Assembly (NCBI GenBank): GCA_002784245.1
Contig: PFKL01000011.1
Location: 1 to 26,848, forward strand
DNA length: 26,848 nt
From: Comamonadaceae bacterium CG_4_10_14_3_um_filter_60_75
Lineage (GTDB): Bacteria > Pseudomonadota > Gammaproteobacteria > Burkholderiales > Burkholderiaceae_C
Direction of reading: 5' to 3'
This document shows positions 7,854 through 16,979 of the stretch, in pieces. The notes beneath the pieces are model-generated. The model did not search any database. It had not been told where the DNA came from and was given only the letters and a program-made list of their open reading frames with translations. Numbering within the stretch: position 1 is the first letter of the stretch; each line of letters starts with the position of its first letter. The position numbers and the translations under genes were made by a program.

Positions 7854-10766
7854 ATGCAGACTATTGCGACGACGCCCGCAGCAACTTTCATTCACCCGAC
7901 TGCCAATCCGGCAACCAGCGTGCCTACTGCCCCCACCCATACGCTGGCCCAATACCAGATCATTCGTCGCAATGGGGCGGTGGTGCCGTTCGAGCCAAAC
8001 AAAATCGCCGTGGCCATGATGAAGGCGTTCTTGGCTGTGCACGGCACGCAGGGCGCCGCATCAGCCAGCGTGCGTGAGACCGTTGAAGACCTGACCCAAG
8101 GCGTGATCCGTGCCCTGATGCGCTCGCGTCCGTCGGGTGGCACCTTCCATATTGAAGACGTGCAAGACCAGGTCGAACTGGGTTTGATGCGCGCAGGCCA
8201 CCACGAAATTGCGCGGGCCTACGTGTTGTACCGGGAAAAGCGGGCCCAGGAGCGTGCGCAGAAAACTGTTACTCCAGCTGCACCAGCGCCAGCCCTGCAC
8301 GCCATCGACAACGGTCAACGGGTTGTGCTGGACATGACTCGATTGGGCAACATCATTGATGCCGCGTGCGCTGGACTGGGCACCGACGTCAAGCCTGAAC
8401 CGATCGTTGCCGAGACGCTGCGCAACCTGTATGACGGCGTGCCGATGGAAGAGGTTTACAAGGCGTGCGTGCTGGCGGCACGCACCCTGATCGAAAAAGA
8501 CCCCGACTACACCTTCGCGACCGCACGTCTGCTGTTTCACACCATCGCCAAGGAAGTGCTCGGCCAAGATGTGACGCAGGCTGACATGGCCGAAGCTTAC
8601 GTCGAATATTTTCCACAAGCCATCGCTCGCGGCGTGGAAGGCGAATTGCTTGACAGCCGATTGTTGCAGTACGACTTGCAGCGACTGGCGCTGGCGCTCA
8701 GGGCCGACCGCGACCTGCAGTTTGATTATTTGGGCTTGCAGACACTGTACGACCGCTATTTCCTGCACATCAACAAAGCACGCATCGAACTGCCCCAGAT
8801 ATTTTTCATGCGGGTGGCCATGGGTCTGGCGCTGGGCGAGATCGACCGCGAAGCGCGTGCCATCGAGTTCTATGAAGTACTGTCAAGCTTTGACTTCATG
8901 TCTTCCACTCCCACCCTGTTCAATAGCGGCACGCTGCGCTCACAACTCTCAAGTTGCTACCTGACCACCGTTCCCGACGATCTGGATGGCATCTACGAGT
9001 CGATCAAGGAGAACGCATTGCTGTCCAAGTTTGCCGGCGGCTTGGGCAACGACTGGTCGCAGGTGCGGGCGTTGGGGTCACACATCAAAGGAACCAATGG
9101 CGAATCCCAGGGCGTGGTGCCATTCCTGAAAGTGGTCAACGACACCGCGGTGGCAGTCAACCAGGGCGGCAAGCGCAAGGGCGCTGTCTGCACCTATCTG
9201 GAGACATGGCACCTGGACATTGAAGAGTTTCTGGAACTGCGCAAGAACACCGGCGACGACCGCCGCCGCACACACGACATGAACACGGCCAACTGGATTC
9301 CGGACTTGTTCATGCGCCGCGTCATGGAAAAGGGCCAGTGGACATTGTTTTCACCCAACAACGTGCCCGATCTGCACGACAAATTTGGCGCAGCCTTTGA
9401 GCAAGCCTACCTGGCCTACGAAGAAAAAGCTGCCCGCGGTGAAATCAAGCCATTCAAGACAATCCAGGCGACCGATCTCTGGCGCAAGATGCTGACCATG
9501 TTGTTCGAGACCGGGCACCCCTGGATCACGTTCAAGGACGCCTGTAACCTGCGCTCACCACAGCAACATGTCGGCGTCGTGCATTCGAGCAACCTGTGCA
9601 CCGAAATCACCCTCAACACCAGCAAGACCGAAACTGCAGTATGCAATCTGGGCTCAATCAATCTGCGACAACACCTCAAAGACGGTCGCATCGACCACGT
9701 CAAGCTGCAAAAGACCATCACCACGGCAATGCGCATGCTAGACAACGTGATCGACATCAACTACTACGCAGTCAAAAAAGCGCGCGATTCCAATATGCGC
9801 CACCGCCCGGTGGGCTTGGGGTTGATGGCGTTCCAGGACAGTTTGTACGAACTGCGCATACCCTACGCCAGCGTCGAAGCAGTAGCTTTTGCTGACGAGT
9901 CGATGGAGGCCATCTGCTACTACGCGTATTGGGCGTCCAGCGAACTCGCACGTGAACGCGGCACCTACTCTAGCTACCGGGGTTCGTTATGGCATCAAGG
10001 CATCCTGCCGCTCGATACGCTGGACATTCTGGCAACGCAACGTGGCGGCTATGTAGAGGTCGATCGCTCGGCCAAGCTGGACTGGGACACGCTAAGGCAA
10101 AAAATTGCCAAGGACGGCATGCGCAACTCCAACTGTGTGGCGATCGCGCCGACCGCCACTATTTCCAACATCATTGGTGTGGATGCCTCGATCGAACCAT
10201 GCTTTGGCAACCTGTCGGTCAAGTCCAATCTGTCGGGCGAATTCACCATCATCAACAGCTACCTGGTGCGCGACTTGAAGCGCCTGGGCCTGTGGGACGA
10301 TGTGATGGTAATGGACCTCAAACATTTCGATGGTTCGCTGCAGCCGATTGACCGTGTGCCGGATGAAGTGAAGTCACTTTATGCGACCGCTTTTGAGGTG
10401 GAAACCCGTTGGCTGGTAGAGGCCGCCGCGCGGCGCCAGAAGTGGATTGACCAGGCGCAGTCACTCAATATTTACATCGCCGGCGCCTCGGGCAAGAAGC
10501 TCGACGACACCTACAAACTGGCCTGGCTGCGCGGCCTCAAAACCACTTACTACCTGCGCACGCAGTCGGCCACCCAAGCAGAGAAATCAACCGTCAAGGC
10601 GGGGCGTTTGAATGCAGTTTCATCAGGTGGCGAAGCAGCGGGTTCATCGGCCATGACCACGCTGGACGCAGCCGCTGCAGCGGCACGCGCACAACTCGCC
10701 AGCGCGCCAGCGACCGACGTTAAATTCTGCGGTGTCGATGACCCGACATGTGAGTCATGTCAGTGA
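7854..10766 (+). CDS. nrdA: Ribonucleoside-diphosphate reductase class I, alpha subunit
   Basis: This is the large catalytic subunit that reduces NDPs to dNDPs together with NrdB. At 970 residues it is longer than the E. coli protein (761). An N-terminal ATP-cone (about 32-125, YQIIRRNGAVVPFEPNKIAVAMMKAF) provides dATP/ATP control, and a linker follows it. Catalytic landmarks are Cys368 in LSSCYLTT, the NLCTEI loop with Asn580, Cys582 (thiyl radical) and Glu584, Cys597 in AVCNLGSINL, and the tyrosine pair in TTYYLRTQ. The C-terminal tail CGVDDPTCESCQ carries the shuttle cysteines. The start follows a purine-rich AGAGAGAGAAAA stretch. A candidate NrdR pair lies upstream. A bulged hairpin (10750-10772) spans the stop codon, and nrdB starts 124 nt downstream. 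Confidence 0.97.
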   Translation: MQTIATTPAATFIHPTANPATSVPTAPTHTLAQYQIIRRNGAVVPFEPNKIAVAMMKAFLAVHGTQGAASASVRETVEDLTQGVIRALMRSRPSGGTFHIEDVQDQVELGLMRAGHHEIARAYVLYREKRAQERAQKTVTPAAPAPALHAIDNGQRVVLDMTRLGNIIDAACAGLGTDVKPEPIVAETLRNLYDGVPMEEVYKACVLAARTLIEKDPDYTFATARLLFHTIAKEVLGQDVTQADMAEAYVEYFPQAIARGVEGELLDSRLLQYDLQRLALALRADRDLQFDYLGLQTLYDRYFLHINKARIELPQIFFMRVAMGLALGEIDREARAIEFYEVLSSFDFMSSTPTLFNSGTLRSQLSSCYLTTVPDDLDGIYESIKENALLSKFAGGLGNDWSQVRALGSHIKGTNGESQGVVPFLKVVNDTAVAVNQGGKRKGAVCTYLETWHLDIEEFLELRKNTGDDRRRTHDMNTANWIPDLFMRRVMEKGQWTLFSPNNVPDLHDKFGAAFEQAYLAYEEKAARGEIKPFKTIQATDLWRKMLTMLFETGHPWITFKDACNLRSPQQHVGVVHSSNLCTEITLNTSKTETAVCNLGSINLRQHLKDGRIDHVKLQKTITTAMRMLDNVIDINYYAVKKARDSNMRHRPVGLGLMAFQDSLYELRIPYASVEAVAFADESMEAICYYAYWASSELARERGTYSSYRGSLWHQGILPLDTLDILATQRGGYVEVDRSAKLDWDTLRQKIAKDGMRNSNCVAIAPTATISNIIGVDASIEPCFGNLSVKSNLSGEFTIINSYLVRDLKRLGLWDDVMVMDLKHFDGSLQPIDRVPDEVKSLYATAFEVETRWLVEAAARRQKWIDQAQSLNIYIAGASGKKLDDTYKLAWLRGLKTTYYLRTQSATQAEKSTVKAGRLNAVSSGGEAAGSSAMTTLDAAAAAARAQLASAPATDVKFCGVDDPTCESCQ

Positions 10767-10890
10767 CCTCACCATGCGTTGTGAATGCGGTGCTCATGCG
10801 CAACAGTGCGCGGAGCATCTGCGTTTGCCTGCATAAAAACGCTTCCATTTTTTTACACGCCATCACATAATTAACCCATCGGAAAATACC
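10767..10890 (+). other. nrdA-nrdB intergenic region
   Basis: This 124-nt gap has no supported gene. It contains a 20-codon frame (10774-10836, MRCECGAHAQQ...) without a ribosome binding site, a T7 tract near 10850, and an AT-rich stretch before nrdB. I see no NrdR-like pair here, so nrdB is probably co-transcribed with nrdA, although a local promoter cannot be excluded. Confidence 0.5.
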
Positions 10891-12087
10891 ATGTTGTCTT
10901 GGGACGAAGAAATTAAACCCGCTGCCAGTCCGCTTCCTTCATTTAGCTTGCCAGAAACTCAACTGGCCGAGCGCAGCACCCACCGCTTTGAACACCTCAA
11001 CGCCATCGCGCACGACCCGCTGGCACCCGCCATTTTGACAACGCAAACCAGGCCAACGCCGACGCCATCACGACGCGTCAACGCAGCAGACAAACGCATC
11101 ATCAATGGCAAGACCGACGTCAATCAGTTGGTGCCTTTCAAGTACAAATGGGCTTGGGAAAAATACCTCTCGAGTTGTGCCAACCACTGGATGCCGCAAG
11201 AGGTGAACATGACGCGCGACATCGCGCTCTGGAAAAATCCCAACGGGCTGACTGAAGACGAACGTCGCATCGTCAAACGCAACCTTGGTTTTTTTGTCAC
11301 CGCCGATTCGCTGGCCGCCAACAACATTGTGCTGGGCACCTACCGTCACATCACAGCGCCCGAATGCCGCCAGTTTTTATTGCGCCAGGCTTTTGAAGAA
11401 GCCATCCACACGCACGCTTACCAGTACATCGTTGAGTCGCTCGGCTTGGACGAGGGTGAGATTTTCAGCGCTTACCATGAAGTGCAATCGATTCGTGACA
11501 AGGACGAGTTCCTGTTGCCTTTTATCGAGGCCATCATGGACCCCACGTTCCAGACCGGAACGCCCGCCGCGGACCAGACGCTGCTGAAATCGCTGATCGT
11601 CTTTGCCTGCCTGATGGAAGGCCTCTTCTTCTACGTCGGCTTTACCCAGATTCTGGCGCTGGGTCGGCAAAACAAGATGACCGGTGCGGCCGAACAGTAC
11701 CAGTACATCCTGCGCGACGAATCGATGCACTGCAACTTTGGCATCGATCTGATCAACCAGCTCAAACTGGAAAACCCGTTGCTATGGACAACCGAATTCA
11801 GGGCCGAGATCAAAACCCTGTTTGAAACAGCGGTCGAACTTGAGTACCGCTACGCCGAAGACACCATGCCACGCGGCGTACTGGGCATGAATGCCTCCAT
11901 GTTCAAGGGCTACCTGCGTTACATTGCCAATCGGCGTGCCACCCAGATTGGTCTTGACGCCTTGTTCCCCAACGAAGAAAACCCGTTCCCCTGGATGAGC
12001 GAAATGATCGACCTCAAAAAGGAACGCAACTTCTTTGAAACCCGTGTCATTGAATACCAGTCCGGCGGTGCGCTGTCCTGGGAATAA
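10891..12087 (+). CDS. nrdB: Ribonucleoside-diphosphate reductase class I, beta subunit
   Basis: This is the 398-residue radical-generating subunit, a ferritin-like helical protein that holds the dinuclear metal site. Putative ligands are Asp139 ([12 protein letters not shown]), Glu170 and His173 ([12 protein letters not shown]), the Glu in [12 protein letters not shown], and Glu/His in [11 protein letters not shown]. Tyr177 sits where the radical tyrosine belongs (E-x-x-H-x-x-x-Y), so this looks like a tyrosyl-radical enzyme and not the Phe-containing class Ic type. The first 60 residues are a variable Pro/Thr-rich extension. The C-terminal tail ([10 protein letters not shown]) should dock into NrdA. 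The start codon has only a weak GGAAAA ribosome site. A 168-nt gap separates it from the histone-like gene. Confidence 0.97.
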   Translation: MLSWDEEIKPAASPLPSFSLPETQLAERSTHRFEHLNAIAHDPLAPAILTTQTRPTPTPSRRVNAADKRIINGKTDVNQLVPFKYKWAWEKYLSSCANHWMPQEVNMTRDIALWKNPNGLTEDERRIVKRNLGFFVTADSLAANNIVLGTYRHITAPECRQFLLRQAFEEAIHTHAYQYIVESLGLDEGEIFSAYHEVQSIRDKDEFLLPFIEAIMDPTFQTGTPAADQTLLKSLIVFACLMEGLFFYVGFTQILALGRQNKMTGAAEQYQYILRDESMHCNFGIDLINQLKLENPLLWTTEFRAEIKTLFETAVELEYRYAEDTMPRGVLGMNASMFKGYLRYIANRRATQIGLDALFPNEENPFPWMSEMIDLKKERNFFETRVIEYQSGGALSWE

Positions 12088-12198
12088 GCCTGCATGACAC
12101 CCCCTCGCTCTATTTCACTGGTGCCGCTGCAATCGCAGCGTCTTGCGCTTGTGTTCCCCCGTTCATGTTGCTGGGCATTTCCCAACACCATGAATCGC

Positions 12199-12235
12199 TT
12201 GCCGCATACTGATATGCAGCAAGTGCTCTTTGCAC
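12199..12235 (+). promoter_or_regulatory. Tandem stem-loops in the leader of the histone-like gene
   Basis: TTGCCGCATA (12199-12208) pairs with TATGCAGCAA (12213-12222) with one mismatch around a CTGA loop. A second small hairpin uses GTGC (12223-12226) and GCAC (12232-12235). They sit directly before the AAGGAG ribosome site at 12243-12248, so they could influence translation of the histone-like gene. A further CGCTGC/GCAGCG hairpin at 12125-12140 may mark the nrdB transcript end. Confidence 0.4.
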
Positions 12236-12255
12236 CTTGATCAAGGAGAATATTG

Positions 12256-12747
12256 ATGGCAACTGCAAAAAAACCAGCCGCTAAAAAAGCGGCCCCTGCG
12301 AAGAAAGTGGCTCCAGCTAAAAAGGCTGCACCCGCGAAGAAAGTGGCTCCTGCCAAGAAAGCGGCTCCTGCTAAAAAAGCAGCTCCCGCAAAGAAAGCGG
12401 CTCCTGCCAAGAAGGCTCCTGCTAAAAAAGCAGCTCCCGCAAAGAAAGCGGCTCCTGCCAAGAAATCTGCACCAGCCAAAAAGGCTCCAGCCAAAAAGGC
12501 TCCAGCCAAGAAAGCGGCTCCTGCCAAGAAGGCTCCAGCTAAAAAAGTTGCACCAACCAAGAAGGCTCCGGCTAAGAAAGCGGCTCCTGCTAAAAAGGCT
12601 GCCCCAGCCAAAAAGGCTGCTCCAGCCAAGAAAGCTGCACCGAAAAAAAAGGCTGCTAAGACACTGGCGCCCAAGCCTGCTCCAGCCGCACAAACAAAGC
12701 TCAATCCGCAGGCGGCTTGGCCTTTTCCTACGGGCGCAAAGCCCTGA
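12256..12747 (+). CDS. Histone H1-like DNA-binding protein (AAPAKK repeats)
   Basis: This 163-residue protein is built almost wholly of Ala, Lys and Pro: MATAKKPAAKK, then about 23 units of AAPAKK, VAPAKK or APAKK, and finally a non-repetitive tail (KTLAPKPAPAAQTKLNPQAAWPFPTG). It resembles the lysine-rich tails of eukaryotic H1 and bacterial relatives such as Bordetella BpH1 and Pseudomonas AlgP, which bind DNA without sequence preference and help organise the nucleoid. There is no globular domain. The ATG at 12256 follows a strong AAGGAG at 12243-12248; the TTG three bases earlier is not needed. A strong terminator follows. The opposite strand is also open as a mirror-image repeat frame, which is an artefact of composition. 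Confidence 0.9.
   Translation: MATAKKPAAKKAAPAKKVAPAKKAAPAKKVAPAKKAAPAKKAAPAKKAAPAKKAPAKKAAPAKKAAPAKKSAPAKKAPAKKAPAKKAAPAKKAPAKKVAPTKKAPAKKAAPAKKAAPAKKAAPAKKAAPKKKAAKTLAPKPAPAAQTKLNPQAAWPFPTGAKP
12280..12660 (+). repeat. Tandem 15/18-bp coding repeats
   Basis: The histone-like gene contains near-identical units of the form gctcctgccaagaaagcg encoding (A)APAKK. Units are 18 bp (AAPAKK, VAPAKK) or 15 bp (APAKK), all multiples of three, so slippage or recombination would change protein length without a frameshift. Several neighbouring units are identical at the nucleotide level, which suggests recent duplication or conversion. Confidence 0.85.
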
Positions 12748-12773
12748 GCATTGTCGTTCTGCGATCAACGTCA

Positions 12774-12806
12774 AAGCCTGCTGCCACATGCAGCGGGCTT
12801 TTTTTA
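12774..12806 (+). terminator. Rho-independent terminator of the histone-like gene
   Basis: AAGCCTGCTGC (12774-12784) pairs with GCAGCGGGCTT (12790-12800) with one mismatch and is followed by a seven-base T run (12799-12805). It begins 27 nt after the stop codon. Confidence 0.85.
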
Positions 12807-13059
12807 TTGTTTCAACCTAGATTGCTCGGTTGGACGTGCCCGAGTGGGCTGCTGGCTGCGCGGCTGGGTAGGCGTGACGACGCAGCGGGCTACTACCGCT
12901 ACTGCCCGCAAGAAGGAGCAACGACCCCAGGCGCGTTGCCTGTGGCTCTATCGGGTGCATAGCGGTGTCACCCAAAAGATGAGCTGAGCTGAAGCTGAAA
13001 AGATCAATGTTCATGGGGGCTTAGTAGAGAGACCAAGCGGTCAAACGAGGAATCTAGGC
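12807..13059. other. Convergent intergenic region without a supported gene
   Basis: With the preceding terminator this makes a gap of about 310 nt between the histone-like gene and the convergent DUF3426 gene. Short frames exist on both strands (for example 12817-13014 on the minus strand) but none has a ribosome site or recognisable composition. A GCGGGC (12885-12890) / GCCCGC (12904-12909) inverted repeat may help end the minus-strand transcript. Confidence 0.5.
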
Positions 13060-14097
13060 TCAAGGATAAAAGGCGAGTAGCCGGTAACCGACGACACGCT
13101 GGGCGACAGCCTCGTCTGCCAGGCCCAACGATATGTCGACCTGCCACACCGAGGCTGGTCGCAGGAGATCCACGCTGTGATCCAACTCCCGCGCTGCCAA
13201 CACACGCCGCATAACCACTCGCTCTTGCAGGTCTGTGAGCGTCAACTCGATGCTGGGTACCGCCAAGGGTACATCGGCTGAATTTTTCAACATAAAACTC
13301 AAGCGATAACGGGCGGAATCGATCTTGTTGAAAGAGGCGGCGTCAATCGACACAGATTCGATGCGTTGCAGCGGCTCCAGCCCGCAACCCAATAGCCCAC
13401 AAAATGACTGCAACGCAGGCGTCCACTGGGGATGCGATGCAGACAACAACTGGCGCTCACGATAGACCCATTGCGCTGCCAAACCGAGCAGCAGCAACAG
13501 CACCAACACCAACAACACAGCCCGCACCCAAGGACGACGCCAAAAGAGCGCGCGCCTGGCGTGGCGCATGAACGATGGTTCCTCAACCCCAGGTGCTGCT
13601 TCAGTTGCAATGGAATCGGCTTGTGTCAACGCGCTGGGCCACACTTCTGACGGAGGCATCTCTGGTGCGGCAGCGTGCTGATCAGCGTCCTGGCCAGCCT
13701 GGCCACCGCCCTCCTGCACCTCGGAAGACAACGCAAGCTCTTCAGACACTTCGAGCGCGCCAACAGCCTCCATTTGACCCACTTCAACCACTCCGACATC
13801 TTCTTGAAAATCATCTTCGAAAGGCACTTCTTGCGGAGGCTGCTCGTCAAAGTCAGACTGGCCGCGCCCGTCCGAAGGCAACGGCAACGCGTCCAGACCC
13901 GAAGGCTGTACTTCATACGCCTGGTCTGGAATGCGGTCTTCTGCTGGTGGCTTGGGCTGGATGTGCACCAGGTGCTGGGTCGCATCAAAAATATCGCCGC
14001 ACTGACCACATTTCACCCACCCCTGCGAGATCCGTAACTGATCCGGCACCACCTTGTAGATGGTGGTGCAAGCAGGGCAGCGTGTCAGGAGGCTCAT
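13060..14097 (-). CDS. Zinc-ribbon, DUF3426-containing membrane protein
   Basis: This is a 345-residue protein. The N terminus is an MJ0042-type zinc ribbon: CPAC at Cys7/Cys10 and CGQC at Cys30/Cys33 within RCPACTTIYKVVPDQL. A long acidic, low-complexity linker (about 50-190) follows, then one transmembrane helix (VRAVLLVLVLLLLLGLAAQWV) and a C-terminal DUF3426 domain of beta-rich character (SVSIDAASFNKIDSARYRLSFMLKN). Its function is unknown; location after prmA is typical for Burkholderiales. I chose the ATG at 14097 because it places the ribbon at the N terminus; a TTG ten codons earlier is less likely. It lies 30 nt downstream of prmA in the accBC transcription direction. Confidence 0.85.
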   Translation of the reverse strand: MSLLTRCPACTTIYKVVPDQLRISQGWVKCGQCGDIFDATQHLVHIQPKPPAEDRIPDQAYEVQPSGLDALPLPSDGRGQSDFDEQPPQEVPFEDDFQEDVGVVEVGQMEAVGALEVSEELALSSEVQEGGGQAGQDADQHAAAPEMPPSEVWPSALTQADSIATEAAPGVEEPSFMRHARRALFWRRPWVRAVLLVLVLLLLLGLAAQWVYRERQLLSASHPQWTPALQSFCGLLGCGLEPLQRIESVSIDAASFNKIDSARYRLSFMLKNSADVPLAVPSIELTLTDLQERVVMRRVLAARELDHSVDLLRPASVWQVDISLGLADEAVAQRVVGYRLLAFYP

Positions 14098-14127
14098 GCG
14101 CAATCCAGTTTCACGCTGCCAGGCCAA

Positions 14128-15018
14128 TCAGGCACGCTGTGCCGTCATCAAGATCCAGCCATCCTCACTGTCGTCCACAACCAAGTCACAGTGGGGCGCG
14201 TAGGCTGTCTTGAGTTCATCCACCTGGCGCTCCAGAATACCAGCCAACACCAGATGGCCGCCGGCAGCGACACGAGACCACAGCAGTGGCGCCAACACCT
14301 TGAGAGGTGTTGCCAAAATATTGGCCAAGACCGTTTGGTAGGTCCCCGAAACCTTGTCGGGCAAACCAGTGCGCAGTTCAACATGGTTTGCCTGCGCGTT
14401 GCGTACCGTGGCTTCCACAGCAGCATTGTCAATGTCCACCGCGTCCAGATCGGTCGCTCCAAATTTGGCTGCACCAATGGCCAGGATGCCCGAACCACAG
14501 CCGTAGTCCAGCACACGGGTCAGCGCAACGTCGCCAGCGTGGTGCGCGATCCAGCGCAAGCACATGCGCGTGGTGGGGTGGGTGCCGGTGCCAAAGGCCA
14601 GGCCCGGGTCAAGGCGGATGGCCACTCGCGCCTGCGCAGGCGGCTCGTGCCAGGTTGGAACAATCCAGAAATCGGCGGTTATTTCCACCGGCACGAACTG
14701 CGACTGCGTCAGTCGCACCCAGTCCTGCTCTGGCACCGCATCGATACCCAGCACCTCGCAACCCGTGAAAAACGTCTGCGCCTGCAGCAATGCCTGTGCC
14801 TCTTGTGCCTTGTCCCGGCTATCAAACAGGGCCAGCACGCGCGAGCGCTGCCAACCCTCCTTGGGTGGCGGCATGCCAGGTTCGCCAAACAGTGCCTGTT
14901 CGGCATCGGTCTGGGCATCGGCGTCTTCAACGCTGACGCTCAGTGCATCCAGCGCGTCCAGCGCATCGCTGACCGGCTCGACCTGGCGCTCAGGGCACAT
15001 CAATCGGAGTTCAAACAT
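14128..15018 (-). CDS. prmA: PrmA, ribosomal protein L11 methyltransferase
   Basis: This is a 296-residue class I SAM-dependent methyltransferase that trimethylates ribosomal protein L11. The N-terminal substrate-recognition domain (1-120) begins MFELRLMCPE. The catalytic domain shows the PrmA signature LDPGLAFGTGTHPTT, SAM motif I VLDYGCGSGILAIGA, the acidic ribose contact DAVDIDNAAV, and NILATPL as the catalytic N-[IV]-L-x-x-P-L type motif. Length is normal for the family. It starts 13 nt after the accC stop, so it is likely read from the accB promoter. Confidence 0.96.
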   Translation of the reverse strand: MFELRLMCPERQVEPVSDALDALDALSVSVEDADAQTDAEQALFGEPGMPPPKEGWQRSRVLALFDSRDKAQEAQALLQAQTFFTGCEVLGIDAVPEQDWVRLTQSQFVPVEITADFWIVPTWHEPPAQARVAIRLDPGLAFGTGTHPTTRMCLRWIAHHAGDVALTRVLDYGCGSGILAIGAAKFGATDLDAVDIDNAAVEATVRNAQANHVELRTGLPDKVSGTYQTVLANILATPLKVLAPLLWSRVAAGGHLVLAGILERQVDELKTAYAPHCDLVVDDSEDGWILMTAQRA

Positions 15019-15031
15019 GATGCAGCAGCCG

Positions 15032-16381
15032 TCAGCGGGCGTGGTCAGCCAGCCAACCTTCCAGATAGTGGATATTGGTGCCGCCTTCCATGAACTTGGC
15101 GTCCACCATCAGTTCACGGTGTAACGGCACATTGGTGTTGATGCCCTCGATTACCGTCTCACCCAGCGCCGTGCGCATACGCGCCAGCGCCTGTTCGCGG
15201 GTATCACCGTGGACAATGATCTTGCCGATCATGGAATCGTAGTTGGGCGGCACAAAATAATTGGTATAGATGTGCGAGTCCACCCGCACCCCAGGCCCGC
15301 CTGGCGGATGCCACATCGTGATGCGTCCTGGCGACGGAATGCACTTGTACGCGTCTTCGGCGTTGAGCCGGCACTCAATGGCATGGCCTCGAATCTGGAT
15401 CTGGCGCTGGGTAAAAGGCAGCTTTTCCCCAGCTGCCACCATGATCTGCGTTTTAACGATGTCAATGCCGGTAGTGAACTCGGTAACCGGGTGCTCCACC
15501 TGGACGCGGGTGTTCATCTCGATGAAATAGAACTCGCCATCCTCGTACAAGAACTCAAAGGTACCTGCGCCCCGGTAGCCAATGCGTTTGCATGCAGCCA
15601 CACAGCGGTCACCAATGCGGTCGATCAGCTTGCGGGGGATACCGGGCGCTGGTGCTTCCTCGATGACCTTTTGGTGGCGTCGCTGCATTGAACAGTCGCG
15701 CTCACCCAGGTAGACCGCATTCTTGTACTTGTCGGCCAGAATCTGGATTTCAATGTGACGCGGGTTCTGGAGAAACTTCTCCATGTAGACAGCCGGATTG
15801 TTGAACGCTGCACCGGCCTCGTTTTTGGTCATTGCCACCGCGTTGACCAGCGCCGCCTCGGTATGCACCACGCGCATGCCACGACCGCCGCCGCCACCGG
15901 CGGCCTTGATGATCACCGGGTAACCCACCGACTTGGCAATACGCCGGATCTGCACGGGGTCGTCAGGTAACTCACCCTCTGAGCCCGGAACGCAGGGTAC
16001 ACCGGCCTTGATCATCGCCTGCTTGGCCGACACCTTGTCGCCCATGATGCGGATCGATTCGGGCGTCGGTCCAATAAACTGAAAACCGCTGCGCTCGACG
16101 CGCTCGGCGAAGTCGGCGTTTTCGCTTAAAAAACCGTAGCCCGGGTGGATCGCCTCGGCGTCGGTGACCTCGGCGGCCGAAATGATCGCCGGCATGTTGA
16201 GATAGCTCAAACCAGAAGCTGCCGGGCCGATGCAGACAGCTTCCTCAGCCAGCTTGACATACTTGGCGTCGCGGTCGGCCTCCGAGTAAACCATCACCGC
16301 CTTGACGCCGAGTTCGCGACAGGCGCGCTGGATACGTAAAGCAATTTCGCCCCGATTGGCGACCAGAATCTTTTTAAACAT
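15032..16381 (-). CDS. accC: AccC, biotin carboxylase subunit of acetyl-CoA carboxylase
   Basis: This is a 449-residue enzyme that carboxylates biotin on AccB using ATP and bicarbonate, the first half-reaction of fatty acid synthesis. It starts [17 protein letters not shown], the usual biotin carboxylase N terminus. The ATP-grasp domain has the glycine-rich loop [31 protein letters not shown], and the metal and bicarbonate site around [19 protein letters not shown]. The C-terminal domain includes [11 protein letters not shown]. Length equals that of the stand-alone bacterial enzyme, with no fused carrier domain. It follows accB by 15 nt and precedes prmA by 13 nt. Confidence 0.98.
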   Translation of the reverse strand: MFKKILVANRGEIALRIQRACRELGVKAVMVYSEADRDAKYVKLAEEAVCIGPAASGLSYLNMPAIISAAEVTDAEAIHPGYGFLSENADFAERVERSGFQFIGPTPESIRIMGDKVSAKQAMIKAGVPCVPGSEGELPDDPVQIRRIAKSVGYPVIIKAAGGGGGRGMRVVHTEAALVNAVAMTKNEAGAAFNNPAVYMEKFLQNPRHIEIQILADKYKNAVYLGERDCSMQRRHQKVIEEAPAPGIPRKLIDRIGDRCVAACKRIGYRGAGTFEFLYEDGEFYFIEMNTRVQVEHPVTEFTTGIDIVKTQIMVAAGEKLPFTQRQIQIRGHAIECRLNAEDAYKCIPSPGRITMWHPPGGPGVRVDSHIYTNYFVPPNYDSMIGKIIVHGDTREQALARMRTALGETVIEGINTNVPLHRELMVDAKFMEGGTNIHYLEGWLADHAR

Positions 16382-16396
16382 GGTGCGCGCCAGCCA

Positions 16397-16861
16397 TCAA
16401 TCGATGATGAACAGGGGTTGGCCGTATTCGACCGCTTGACCGTTTTCGGCCAATATCTTACGCACCGTACCGGTTTTATCCGCCTCGATCTCGTTGAGGA
16501 TCTTCATCGCCTCAATGATGCAAAGGGTCTGGCCGTCCTTGACGGCATCGCCCACCTCAACAAACGACTTCGCGCCGGGTGAAGCCGCCCGGTAGAACGT
16601 GCCCACCATCGGCGACTTGGTGATGTGGCCCGTGTCAGCGACCGGCTCCGCAACGGCCGCCGACTCGGCAGCCGTTGTGGTTGCCGTCGGCGCAACGGCA
16701 ATGGCGGGCGCTACCGATGGGGCAGCAGCATAGACGTACTGAGGTGCTGCACCGCCACCCTTGACAATCCGAACCTTACCCTCAGCCTCGGTAATCTCAA
16801 GTTCGGACACATTCGACTCCGAGACCAGATCAATCAGGGTTTTCAACTTTCTTAAATCCAT
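16397..16861 (-). CDS. accB: AccB, biotin carboxyl carrier protein
   Basis: This 154-residue acetyl-CoA carboxylase subunit carries biotin between AccC and the carboxyltransferase. An N-terminal segment ([23 protein letters not shown]) leads to a long Ala/Pro/Val/Thr linker (about 40-75), then the biotinyl domain starting [13 protein letters not shown]. The biotin-accepting lysine is Lys120 in [14 protein letters not shown]; the residue after Lys is Ile instead of the textbook Met. I chose the ATG at 16861 because GGAG lies 9 nt upstream and the family starts MDLRK; the TTG five codons earlier is not needed. It leads the accB-accC-prmA-DUF3426 unit. Confidence 0.97.
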   Translation of the reverse strand: MDLRKLKTLIDLVSESNVSELEITEAEGKVRIVKGGGAAPQYVYAAAPSVAPAIAVAPTATTTAAESAAVAEPVADTGHITKSPMVGTFYRAASPGAKSFVEVGDAVKDGQTLCIIEAMKILNEIEADKTGTVRKILAENGQAVEYGQPLFIID

Positions 16862-16920
16862 TTCAATGTTCTCCAACGTGTAGCCAATACCAATGGCAAA
16901 TTCGGTGAATTTTCTTCAAC

Positions 16921-16979
16921 TTTGCTTAAATCTTTAAAATTTTTGCTTAACTGCCGTTAGTTTACTACGTAAAGCAAAG
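16921..16979 (-). promoter_or_regulatory. AT-rich accB upstream region with repeated TTTGCTTAA motif
   Basis: TTTGCTTAA occurs at 16921-16929 and again at 16942-16950, 21 bp apart (two helical turns) on the same face. A related inverted copy (TAAAGCAAA) lies at 16969-16977. The stretch is far more AT-rich than its surroundings and lies in the 124-nt gap between accB and the upstream TlpA-like gene. It probably holds the accB promoter and may bind a regulator; no clear -10/-35 pair could be chosen. Confidence 0.4.

Noticed and set aside
10774..10836. A 20-codon Cys/His-containing frame (MRCECGAHAQQ...) between nrdA and nrdB
   Set aside because: No ribosome site and no supporting context; its Cys and His pattern is too short to judge and is most likely chance.
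12280..12660. Regular repeats that might suggest a CRISPR array
   Set aside because: Units are contiguous, multiples of three, and translate as APAKK with no unique spacers; no cas genes are present.
11919..12704. A 261-codon minus-strand frame of repeated AFLAGA units
   Set aside because: It is the mirror image of the AAPAKK repeat gene, which has the strong ribosome site and terminator in the plus direction.
12717..12962. An 81-codon plus-strand frame after the histone-like gene
   Set aside because: It begins inside the histone gene in another frame, runs through the terminator hairpin and has no recognisable composition.
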